Shown here in pieces: positions 1-6,364 of a DNA stretch of 9,217 nucleotides (its first letter is position 1; each line of letters opens with the position of its first letter). The notes under the pieces were generated by a model. That model was given only the letters and a program-made list of their open reading frames with translations, had not been told where the DNA came from and did not search any database. Both the position numbers and the translations under genes were made by a program. Origin of the DNA: CANLWN01 sp039815505 (lineage in GTDB: Bacteria; Bacteroidota; Bacteroidia; Flavobacteriales; Flavobacteriaceae). The DNA lies in contig JBCBZE010000113.1 in NCBI GenBank assembly GCA_039815505.1, positions 1 to 9,217 of the forward strand. The letters are read 5' to 3'.

Positions 1-125
1 CGCTTCATTATGTACCATCCAAGGGCAAAAGCTATAATCCAAAGCAGGTTGTAGTATTTTATTTGTAACACCCCTATTTTGAAAAGTGTTTCATTGGGGT
101 TCCAGGTAAAGCCTAAAAAAAACAT
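1..125 (-). CDS. lgt: Prolipoprotein diacylglyceryl transferase Lgt, N-terminal fragment (runs off the left edge)
   Basis: Lgt is the inner-membrane enzyme that moves a diacylglyceryl group from phosphatidylglycerol onto the lipobox cysteine of prolipoproteins, the first step of lipoprotein maturation. Translating the minus strand from the ATG at 125-123 gives 41 complete codons with no stop before the window edge. The peptide starts MFFLGFTWNPNETLFKIG, continues through QIKYYNLLW and ends in a hydrophobic stretch FALGWYIMK. This matches the usual Lgt start: a short periplasmic W-N-P segment, an R/K-Y-Y motif equivalent to the conserved tyrosine region of E. coli Lgt, then the first long transmembrane helix. 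Catalytic residues further on are outside the window. It lies 114 bases downstream of yidD on the same strand, a neighbour order I recall from other flavobacteria. The gap could hold its own promoter, but I see no convincing one. Confidence 0.88.
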   Translation of the reverse strand, partial: MFFLGFTWNPNETLFKIGVLQIKYYNLLWIIAFALGWYIMK

Positions 126-239
126 TCGCTATTGTTTTAACAGGGCTAAGATAAGTAAATAGTGTGTTAGTAATGGGTATTTAATTATGAGTATTTAGAA
201 TTTATCGTGTAGATTTTAAACGTCCCTACCAGATTATAT

Positions 240-461
240 TCAAGGAACCGGGTCATAACCTTTTCCTCCCCATGGATTACAGCTAAATATGCGTTTAATG
301 GAAAGCCATCCTCCTTTGAACAGGCCGTGTTTTCGTAAGGCTTCCAACGTGTATTGTGAACAGGTAGGAGAGTATCTACAGGTAGCGGGCGTATATGGTG
401 AAATAAGTAATTGATAAGCCTTTACCAATAAAACGAAAGGGAATATCAATATTTTTTTCAT
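240..461 (-). CDS. yidD: Membrane protein insertion efficiency factor YidD
   Basis: YidD is a small inner-membrane-associated protein thought to assist YidC in inserting membrane proteins; its exact mechanism is not settled. The 73-residue product has the full family pattern: an amphipathic or hydrophobic N-terminal helix (residues about 3-21), the conserved block C28-R-Y-S-P-T-C34-S-Q-Y, then A-L-x-K-x-G with G50-G51-W, and the third conserved cysteine in S60-C61-N-P-W-G-G-x-G-Y-D-P-V-P at the very C terminus. The length is typical of the family (about 70-85). The ATG start is preceded by an A/T-rich segment without a Shine-Dalgarno sequence. Only 11 bases separate it from the cysS stop codon, so co-transcription with cysS and folE is very likely. 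lgt follows downstream, so two envelope-biogenesis factors share the tail of the operon. Confidence 0.96.
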   Translation of the reverse strand: MKKILIFPFVLLVKAYQLLISPYTPATCRYSPTCSQYTLEALRKHGLFKGGWLSIKRIFSCNPWGGKGYDPVP

Positions 462-472
462 TGATTGCTTTT

Positions 473-1954
473 TTAACTTACCGAGAACGTGGTTCCTTCT
501 TTGCCATCTTTTAATTGAATGCCCATGGCGGACAATTGATCTCGTATCTTGTCCGAAGTGGCAAAGTCCCTGTTAGCGCGTGCTTCGTTTCGCAATTGAA
601 TCAATAAATTCACTACATCCGACAGCTTATCGGTACCGGATTCGGAGGTTTTTTTTGCTTCTAATCCCAATACATCAAAAGCGAATTCATGCATTGTCTT
701 TTGCAATAACTTTTTATCGTTGGCAGTTATGCTGCCATTTCCTTCTTTAACCAGATTGGTGTGTTTTACCGCTTCAAATAGATGGGCTATAAGAATGGGT
801 GTGTTAAAATCATCGTTCATGGCATCATAACACTTTTGACGCCATTCACCAATGTCAAAATTGGAATTATCACTGGTTGCCAAACCTTCAATGCTTTCCA
901 TGGAATCCATTAGTTTGGAATAGCCTTTTTCCGAAGCCAATAACGCATCATTACTAAGGTCCAAGATACTGGTATAATGGGCCTGCATCATAAAGAAACG
1001 TACTACGGAGGGAGAAAATGGTTTACTAAGTATGTTATTCTCGCCGGAGAATATTTCTAAAGGTAAAATATTATTGCCCGTAGACTTGGCCATCTTTTTG
1101 CCATTTAACGTAAGCATGTTTGCGTGTAGCCAATACTTTACGGGAGATTGTCCATTACTTGCTTCCGCTTGGGCTATTTCACATTCATGATGAGGGAATT
1201 TAAGGTCCATTCCGCCACCATGAATATCAAAGGTCTCGCCCAGATACTTGGTACTCATAGCCGTACATTCCAAATGCCATCCGGGAAAACCATCTCCCCA
1301 AGGTGATGGCCAGCGCATAATATGTTGGGGTTCTGCCTTTTTCCAAAGTGCAAAATCCTGGGGGTTCTTTTTTTCATCTTGGGCGGCAAGAGCTCTGGTA
1401 TTGGCAATCATATCTTCCAATTTTCTACCGCTTAATTTCCCATAATTATGGGTTTCACTGAATTTTTTAACATCAAAATAGACAGAACCATTTTTCTCAT
1501 AAGCATATCCTTTTTGTAGAATATCCTTTATGATTTCTATCTGCTCAATGATATGGCCCGTAGCGGTAGGTTCTATGCTTGGGGGTAAAAAATTAAATTT
1601 TTGTAGAATGGTATGGAAATCAACGGTATACCGTTGAACTACTTCCATAGGTTCCAACTGTTCCAATCTAGCCTTTTTTGCAATTTTATCCTCGCCGTCC
1701 TCCGCATCGTTTTCCAAATGCCCGGCATCCGTTATATTGCGGACATATCGAACTTTGTATCCCAAATGTCTTAAATACCTAAAAATCATATCAAAGGACA
1801 TGAAAGTGCGGCAGTTCCCTAAATGCACATTACTATATACCGTAGGACCACAAACGTACATGCCTATACGCCCTTCATTGATAGGCTCAAAAACTTCTTT
1901 TTTACTGGTTAAGGAATTATATACCCTTAAGGTCTGATTTTTATATAGTTGCAT
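473..1954 (-). CDS. cysS: Cysteinyl-tRNA synthetase
   Basis: This class I aminoacyl-tRNA synthetase charges tRNA-Cys with cysteine in the cytoplasm. Residues below count from the ATG at 1954 (493 aa). The zinc ligands are all present: C35 in MYVCGPTVY, C230 in WHLECTAMS, and H255 and E259 in HGGGMDLKFPHHECE, with the same C-to-H (25) and H-to-E (4) spacing as E. coli CysRS. The HIGH motif appears as H44-L-G-N and the KMSKS motif as K287-M-A-K-S291. The C-terminal helical (DALR-type) region with DDFNTP and a terminal L-R-x-x-A-R-x-x-R-D-F-x-x-S-D-x-I-R-D segment is complete. The frame is open five codons further up to a TTG at 1969, directly abutting the folE stop. The ATG is preferred because it starts the conserved MQLYKNQTLRVYNSL sequence. 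It sits between folE (15-base gap) and yidD (11-base gap). Confidence 0.97.
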   Translation of the reverse strand: MQLYKNQTLRVYNSLTSKKEVFEPINEGRIGMYVCGPTVYSNVHLGNCRTFMSFDMIFRYLRHLGYKVRYVRNITDAGHLENDAEDGEDKIAKKARLEQLEPMEVVQRYTVDFHTILQKFNFLPPSIEPTATGHIIEQIEIIKDILQKGYAYEKNGSVYFDVKKFSETHNYGKLSGRKLEDMIANTRALAAQDEKKNPQDFALWKKAEPQHIMRWPSPWGDGFPGWHLECTAMSTKYLGETFDIHGGGMDLKFPHHECEIAQAEASNGQSPVKYWLHANMLTLNGKKMAKSTGNNILPLEIFSGENNILSKPFSPSVVRFFMMQAHYTSILDLSNDALLASEKGYSKLMDSMESIEGLATSDNSNFDIGEWRQKCYDAMNDDFNTPILIAHLFEAVKHTNLVKEGNGSITANDKKLLQKTMHEFAFDVLGLEAKKTSESGTDKLSDVVNLLIQLRNEARANRDFATSDKIRDQLSAMGIQLKDGKEGTTFSVS

Positions 1955-1969
1955 TATTGGCGAGCACAA

Positions 1970-2650
1970 TTAAAAATTGGTATCCAAATTAATATAGTCC
2001 AAAAATTCACGGCGAACAGCATCTTCTTTGAATTTGCCACCGTATTCAGCGGTAACGGTGCTGCTTTCAATATCGCGTATTCCCCTTGAATTTACACATA
2101 AATGCTTGGCATCTATTACGCAGGCTACATCCTTGGTACCCAGAACCTCTTGAAGCTCCTTTACAATTTGAATATTTAATCTTTCCTGTACCTGAGGTCT
2201 TTTAGCATAATAATCTACAATACGGTTCATTTTAGACAGACCAACAACAGTACCATGGGAAATATAAGCAACGTGGGCCTTGCCCACTATGGGCAACAAA
2301 TGATGTTCACAAGTGGAGTAGAGGGTGATGTTTTTTTCTACCAACATTTCCCCATACTTGTACTTGTTCTTAAAAGTCGATGATTTTGGCTTACGTTTTG
2401 GATGTAGACCCCCAAAAATTTCCTTTACAAACATTTTGGCTACACGGTTAGGCGTTCCCATTAAACTGTCATCTTCCAAGTCTAGACCCAAGGTTTGCAT
2501 GATTTCCTTAACGTTACTCTGAATCTTATCTATTTTTTCCTCGTCATTCAGTAGAAAGGCATCTTTTCGTAATGGGGTATCACTGGACGAAGAAACATGA
2601 CCGTTTCCTATTTCCTCAAAATGTTCTTCCATGGTGCTGTCTAATTTCAT
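1970..2650 (-). CDS. folE: GTP cyclohydrolase I (type IA)
   Basis: FolE converts GTP to 7,8-dihydroneopterin triphosphate, the entry step to tetrahydrofolate and other pterins, as a cytosolic homodecamer. The 226-residue protein has the full T-fold signature: zinc ligands C114 and H117 in S-T-C-E-H-H-L-L-P and C185 in D-A-K-H-L-C-V, catalytic histidines H116 and H183 (matching E. coli H112 and H179), and the R-P-Q-V-Q-E-R-L segment with substrate-binding E156. Conserved zinc cysteines place it in the classic IA type, not the zinc-independent IB type. The first 35 residues are a poorly conserved, partly acidic extension, common in this family. The ATG at 2650 gives a normal family length; an internal ATG at codon 7 is a less likely alternative. 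It is the first gene of the folE-cysS-yidD-lgt unit, and cysS starts only 15 bases after its stop. Confidence 0.97.
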   Translation of the reverse strand: MKLDSTMEEHFEEIGNGHVSSSSDTPLRKDAFLLNDEEKIDKIQSNVKEIMQTLGLDLEDDSLMGTPNRVAKMFVKEIFGGLHPKRKPKSSTFKNKYKYGEMLVEKNITLYSTCEHHLLPIVGKAHVAYISHGTVVGLSKMNRIVDYYAKRPQVQERLNIQIVKELQEVLGTKDVACVIDAKHLCVNSRGIRDIESSTVTAEYGGKFKEDAVRREFLDYINLDTNF

Positions 2651-2662
2651 AGGCCCGTAATT

Positions 2663-2680
2663 TTTATTTATCTAAATAAA
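2663..2680. promoter_or_regulatory. 18-bp inverted repeat just upstream of folE
   Basis: The sequence TTTATTTA-TC-TAAATAAA has perfect 8-base arms separated by two bases, ending 13 bases before the folE start codon. The arms contain only A and T, so chance occurrence in an AT-rich leader is possible. It could be a repressor-type operator, or in RNA a weak 7-bp stem with a 4-base loop overlapping the ribosome landing zone. No factor can be named. Confidence 0.35.
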
Positions 2681-2696
2681 GATTCAAAAACAATAA

Positions 2697-2714
2697 ATCC
2701 CGATAACTCGGGAT
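2697..2714 (-). promoter_or_regulatory. Perfect hairpin with U-rich tail in the folE leader (attenuator-like or dispersed repeat)
   Basis: ATCCCGA-TAAC-TCGGGAT has 7-bp perfect arms and a 4-base loop. On the minus strand the hairpin is followed directly by TTTATTGTTTTTG, which is the form of an intrinsic terminator reading toward folE. On the plus strand the following bases (ATACATTATATT) are not a T-run. No gene on the minus strand ends upstream, so a plain terminator has nothing obvious to terminate. Attenuation of folE, or a member of the CCCGA/TCGGG hairpins that I recall being frequent between flavobacterial genes, are both possible. Confidence 0.45.
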
Positions 2715-2795
2715 ATACATTATATTAAATTGATGCTTTTATCATACAACTTTGTTACTGCTATTGCATCTTTTAGCCAAAAATTCATTCTGCTC

Positions 2796-2809
2796 TTTTT
2801 TGCAAAAAA
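2796..2809. repeat. 14-bp A/T-tract palindrome in the divergent intergenic region
   Basis: TTTTTTG-CAAAAAA is a perfect palindrome made of a T-tract and an A-tract around a GC centre. It lies in the 290-base divergent region between folE and the first secreted-protein gene, just downstream (on the minus strand) of the candidate folE promoter. It could bend DNA or be a binding site, but its low complexity means chance is a fair explanation. Confidence 0.25.
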
Positions 2810-2826
2810 AGTTTATGAACGAGCAA

Positions 2827-2834
2827 CAAAGATA
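2827..2834 (-). promoter_or_regulatory. Candidate -7 promoter box for the folE operon
   Basis: On the minus strand 2834-2827 reads TATCTTTG, an exact match to the Bacteroidota -7 consensus TAnnTTTG. A good TTG at the expected 17-23 base distance is not present (the nearest is a TGG about 21 bases upstream), so the -33 part is weak. Transcription from here would give a folE leader of roughly 170 bases that includes the hairpin at 2697-2714 and the inverted repeat at 2663-2680. No comparable plus-strand box was found for the gene at 2941. Confidence 0.35.
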
Positions 2835-2940
2835 TACATAAAATGGCACTTTATACCATGATTAGGATGTTACACAACATAAATTAGTGTTAAGGACTTC
2901 CGCTTTTTTAATTTTAACCTTACCAAGTATACATTCATTC

Positions 2941-4743
2941 ATGAGAGTTTGCGTAATCGCTTTGTGGATTATGATGTCCGTGGGGTTACATAAAGTATGG
3001 TCACAGGTTTCTTCGGATTGTAGTACTGCTATTCCCATATGTAGCAATACCCCAATAAATGGAGGGACCAATGGTATAGGTATGGATGACTTCAACGGAT
3101 TTTCCAGCACGGGTTGCATTACGCAGGCTTCGGGTACGGTAGAGACAAATTCTGCTTGGTATCGTTTCCGAACAGGTGCATCCGGTGAATTGGGCTTTAA
3201 CATTGGTTTTGACGCTTCCGAGGATTGGGATTTTGCTTTGTATAGGTCCAATGATTGCAATAATCTTGGTGAGCCGGTGAGATGTAATTTTTTCAACAAC
3301 GAAGGAAATGAAATTTATATGGGTGTCGGTGAAGATCCTACAGGTGATACGGATACGGTGCTATATGAAGAGTGGCTTCAGGTGTCCCCAGGAGAGGATT
3401 ATTATTTGCTCGTTAACAATTTTAGTAACACCAATACAGGTTTTTCCATTCAATTCACAGGGGCTATTTTTAGTACAAACCCGCATGATGCTTTAGATTG
3501 TTCAATTATAAGTAATCTTTTAGGCCCGCCGATATCGGTATGTGAGAATGAAAATGTTGTTCTAGATGCTACGACGATGAACGCTTCTTCCTATGATTGG
3601 TTTATGGACACGGGTAGTGGGTTTTTACCTATAGCAGGGGAACACGACCCCACCTTAACGGTCACCGTATCAGCACTATATAGAGTATCTGTATTTACTA
3701 CCGATGGCAGTTTAATATTGAGTGACGTGCAAGTTTTTTTTACAACACCTCCCGTAGCCTTTCTTATTTCTGATGTTGTATTCTGCTCGGATACAACTGT
3801 TTATGACCTTTCTCAAAAAGATAGTGAAGTATTGGGAGGTCAGAACATCAATGCATATATAGTTAGTTACCACGGATCTATGTCCGATGCGGTAGATGGA
3901 ATTAATGCCTTGCCCCAATCATTTTCGGTAACTTCTGGTTCCCAAACAGTTTATACCAGGGTTTTCTCGGTAGTAAACCCAAACTGTTTTGATGCTTCCC
4001 AAACATTTCAAATTACAGCTGTAGAAGCACCTAGCGTTGATTTTCCATTAGAAGTTTTTTTATGTGAAGGTATCGATATGGCCACGATAGGTGATGTAAC
4101 TCCCAATGCAAATTATTCATATGTCTGGAACTCAGGAGAGGCTACACCAACGATAGGGATTTCACAAGCGGGCACATATGTGGTCCGCATCACCAACCAT
4201 GTGGGCGGATTTAGCTGTGAAACAACGGTAAACGTAACGGTTGTTATTTCCAGAACGCCCGTGATCATGGATGTTATTGTGGAAGATTTGCAAAACAACA
4301 ATAGTATAACGGTTATACCCCAAATAGACGGTGATTTTGAATATCGATTGGATGATGGGGAGTATCAATCCAGTGCTATGTTTAACGATATTGTCCCAGG
4401 GGCACATACGGTAACCGTAAATGATTTGAATGGGTGCGGGTCTGATACGGAAACCATTACCGTGGTGGGTTTCCCCAAGTTTTTTACCCCGAACGGCGAC
4501 GGTGTAAACGATGAGTGGCAAATTGATGGAATTACCCAGTTGGAAGCGCCTGTAGTTTTAATTTATGATCGTTATGGAAAATTTTTAAAGCAATTGGATC
4601 AAAATAGTCCAGGATGGGACGGCACGTTTAATGGGAGGGACCTTCCTTCATCCGATTATTGGTTTAAGCTTAGTTATATCGATTCCCAAGGACAACATAT
4701 TTCTGCAAAATTTATAGATAACCACTTTAGTTTAAGGCGGTAA
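2941..4743 (+). CDS. Secreted multidomain protein with T9SS type-B sorting domain (longer paralog)
   Basis: Predicted to cross the outer membrane through the type IX secretion system; substrate or partner unknown. From ATG 2941 (600 aa) it starts with a signal peptide MRVCVIALWIMMSVG ending near W-S-Q22. Residues about 26-178 form a cysteine-containing domain opening D-C-S-T-A-I-P-I-C with N-S-A-W-Y-R-F and W96-D-F-A-L-Y. Ig-like beta modules follow at about 186-268 and 363-437, with a module at about 270-361 (CSDTTVYDLSQ...YHGS...NCF) of a kind frequent in flavobacterial surface proteins. A SprB-like module (438-510, D-L-N-G-C-G) precedes the 90-residue type-B C-terminal domain (511-600, F-F-T-P-N-G-D-G-V-N-D...D-R-Y-G-K...G-W-D-G-T-F-N-G...S-D-Y-W-F). 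The frame extends 18 codons upstream to a GTG at 2887. The ATG is preferred because it places the signal peptide at the N terminus, as in the paralog. No catalytic motif is visible, so adhesion or matrix function is only a guess. Confidence 0.9.
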   Translation: MRVCVIALWIMMSVGLHKVWSQVSSDCSTAIPICSNTPINGGTNGIGMDDFNGFSSTGCITQASGTVETNSAWYRFRTGASGELGFNIGFDASEDWDFALYRSNDCNNLGEPVRCNFFNNEGNEIYMGVGEDPTGDTDTVLYEEWLQVSPGEDYYLLVNNFSNTNTGFSIQFTGAIFSTNPHDALDCSIISNLLGPPISVCENENVVLDATTMNASSYDWFMDTGSGFLPIAGEHDPTLTVTVSALYRVSVFTTDGSLILSDVQVFFTTPPVAFLISDVVFCSDTTVYDLSQKDSEVLGGQNINAYIVSYHGSMSDAVDGINALPQSFSVTSGSQTVYTRVFSVVNPNCFDASQTFQITAVEAPSVDFPLEVFLCEGIDMATIGDVTPNANYSYVWNSGEATPTIGISQAGTYVVRITNHVGGFSCETTVNVTVVISRTPVIMDVIVEDLQNNNSITVIPQIDGDFEYRLDDGEYQSSAMFNDIVPGAHTVTVNDLNGCGSDTETITVVGFPKFFTPNGDGVNDEWQIDGITQLEAPVVLIYDRYGKFLKQLDQNSPGWDGTFNGRDLPSSDYWFKLSYIDSQGQHISAKFIDNHFSLRR

Positions 4744-4771
4744 TAATCGGTATTTCATTTTTTTGAAATCA

Positions 4772-4785
4772 CTTTATCGATAAAG
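4772..4785. promoter_or_regulatory. 14-bp perfect palindrome between the two T9SS paralogs
   Basis: CTTTATC-GATAAAG is a perfect palindrome centred on ATCGAT in the 125-base gap between the tandem paralogs. A second small inverted repeat (ATTTCA, six T, TGAAAT; 4752-4769) lies just before it. The A/G-rich bases that follow do not form a T-run, so a plus-strand terminator is unlikely. It could be an operator for the second gene or an mRNA-processing or stability hairpin. No clear promoter for the second gene was seen. Confidence 0.3.
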
Positions 4786-4868
4786 CGCATAAAAAAGGGG
4801 TCAAAATATACTAAATCCATTTGATGTGAGTTATTATATTGATTGTAAACAACCGTAGCCCTAAATCT

Positions 4869-6302
4869 ATGCGTTCACACTTATATTTCATGTGCGGTTT
4901 ATTCCTTTTTTTTACAGGAGTAAATGCCCAAGATGTTATTGATTCCCCGAATTCTCCAGATTGTAGAACAGCCATACCCGTGTGTGCTGATTTGCCTTTG
5001 GAGGCCGAATCCAACGGCTTTGGGGATGTTACGGATTTTGACCCCGATGTAATTAGACAAAGCGGTTGTCTGGAGAAAGGAAGTATAAGTTCCGCGAACA
5101 TAGAAAACAATACCTCATGGTTTGTATTCAGGGCAGGAACCGACGGACAAATAGGATTTGATATAGAAGCTTTGTCCGATACGGCAGAATGGGATTTTGC
5201 CCTTTACGGTCCGGACCCCTCTTGTGCCGAGATCAGTTCTGGAACGGCAGTACCCATACGTTGTAATTATGAGGTAAACAGTACGGCTTTCACCGGAATT
5301 GGGGTAAATCCGGAGAGCGGTCAACCGGGAGCACCTTTCCTTACGGGAAGTGAAAATACATATGATGAATTTTTAGATGTGCAGCAGGGAGAGATTTATT
5401 ACTTGCTCATTAATAATTTCTTGACCAATTTTGATGATGATCCCGAACCCTTTAGAATTACCTTTACTGGAAATTCAGTGGAGGCCGATCAAGATACCGC
5501 CCTTGACTGTACGTTAAGGGAGGAATTTTTGGGCTTGGATATTATTGCTTGCGAAGGGGATCCCGACATTACACTCAGTGCCTTGAATTCCCCGGCTGGT
5601 GCAGATATTGCCAGCGTGACTTGGTCCGTTGATCGAGATGGCGACGGAATTCCAGAAGATGTTTTAACGGGAACCGGTCCCTTTGGTGCCGAACTCGTGG
5701 TGACGAGCCCCAATTCTGGGCGCTATTTTGTATCGATAACCGATATTTTTAATGTGGTGATCACGGATGATATTTTAATCACCTTTTTTGGCGTTCCGGT
5801 CTTGCAAGAAGTTACTATTTTGGATACCAATCTGGACAGTGATTCCCAAGATACCAATAACATAGAAATCGTTGTCGATGGTGACGGGGATTACGAATAT
5901 GCCATTAATGATGGTGAGTTTCAGGATTCTCCTGTCTTTTTAGATGTACCTCCTGGTGAAAATACGGTAGTCATCAACGATAAGAATGGTTGTGGCACTA
6001 CAGAGCCCATACCCTTTTTGGTCGTAGGTTATCCTAAATTCTTTACTCCCAATGGAGATGGTATACACGATGCATGGAATGTTTTGGGTATTGAAACACT
6101 TACAGACCCTTCCGTATTTATCTTTGATCGTTATGGAAAATTGTTAAAACAATTGGATGAGACCACCATTGGTTGGGATGGTACTTTTAATGGTAGGCCA
6201 ATGCCATCATCGGATTATTGGTTCCGAATAGAGTTTTCGGAGGATCAAGAAGGCATGGTCGTGGCGGCTACCAAACGGGCGCATTTTACTTTGAAACGAT
6301 AA
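4869..6302 (+). CDS. Secreted protein with T9SS type-B sorting domain (shorter paralog)
   Basis: A paralog of the preceding gene, predicted to be exported by T9SS; function unknown. From ATG 4869 (477 aa) it has a signal peptide MRSHLYFMCGLFLFFTGVNA, with likely cleavage before Q21. The N-terminal domain (about 31-202) shares D-C-R-T-A-I-P-V-C, N-x-S-W-F-V-F-R, W108-D-F-A-L-Y, I-R-C-N and Y-Y-L-L-I-N-N-F with the first copy. A single Ig-like segment (about 212-308) follows, with D255-R-D-G-D-G-I-P-E-D264, a DxDxDGxxxD calcium-loop pattern. The SprB-like module (309-387, D-K-N-G-C-G) and the 90-residue type-B sorting domain (388-477) align closely with the paralog. It lacks the central module and second Ig-like module found in the longer copy. 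The frame continues upstream to a TTG at 4839; the ATG fits the paralog better. It may be co-transcribed with the first gene across the 125-base gap. Confidence 0.9.
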   Translation: MRSHLYFMCGLFLFFTGVNAQDVIDSPNSPDCRTAIPVCADLPLEAESNGFGDVTDFDPDVIRQSGCLEKGSISSANIENNTSWFVFRAGTDGQIGFDIEALSDTAEWDFALYGPDPSCAEISSGTAVPIRCNYEVNSTAFTGIGVNPESGQPGAPFLTGSENTYDEFLDVQQGEIYYLLINNFLTNFDDDPEPFRITFTGNSVEADQDTALDCTLREEFLGLDIIACEGDPDITLSALNSPAGADIASVTWSVDRDGDGIPEDVLTGTGPFGAELVVTSPNSGRYFVSITDIFNVVITDDILITFFGVPVLQEVTILDTNLDSDSQDTNNIEIVVDGDGDYEYAINDGEFQDSPVFLDVPPGENTVVINDKNGCGTTEPIPFLVVGYPKFFTPNGDGIHDAWNVLGIETLTDPSVFIFDRYGKLLKQLDETTIGWDGTFNGRPMPSSDYWFRIEFSEDQEGMVVAATKRAHFTLKR

Positions 6303-6309
6303 ATGAAAA

Positions 6310-6334
6310 GGGCCATGAATACAATACATAGCCC
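6310..6334 (-). terminator. Candidate terminator between convergent units
   Basis: GGGCCATG (6310-6317) and CATAGCCC (6327-6334) pair with one mismatch around a 9-base loop. Read on the minus strand the stem is followed by TTTTCATTTATC, so it fits a terminator for the outer-membrane-protein gene that ends at 6365. On the plus strand the T-rich run comes only about 15 bases later (6351 onward), so action on the paralog transcript is less clear. An alternative pairing (AAAGGG 6307-6312 with CCCTTT 6339-6344) overlaps it. Confidence 0.42.
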
Positions 6335-6364
6335 GTCTCCCTTTATCACTTATTTTTCTTGTTC

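Noticed and set aside
126..239. Possible promoter or small gene between yidD and lgt
   Set aside because: The minus-strand TATCTTAG near lgt departs from the TAnnTTTG consensus in the important T-run and has no TTG at a proper distance. No open frame of note is present.
1955..1969. Upstream TTG start for cysS giving five extra residues (MCSPI)
   Set aside because: The ATG at 1954 begins the conserved N-terminal sequence of the family. The TTG would directly abut the folE stop and adds nothing conserved.
2887..2940. Upstream GTG start for the longer T9SS paralog (18 extra residues)
   Set aside because: It would put a second hydrophobic stretch before a complete signal peptide. The ATG at 2941 matches the MR-initiated signal peptide of the paralog. 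The GTG is not excluded.
2862..3299. A 145-codon minus-strand open frame opposite the start of the first T9SS paralog
   Set aside because: It is antisense to a clearly coding N-terminal domain and its product shows no recognisable features.
4162..4521. A 119-codon minus-strand open frame inside the first T9SS paralog
   Set aside because: It is a shadow of the SprB-like module and the start of the sorting domain, with no independent support.
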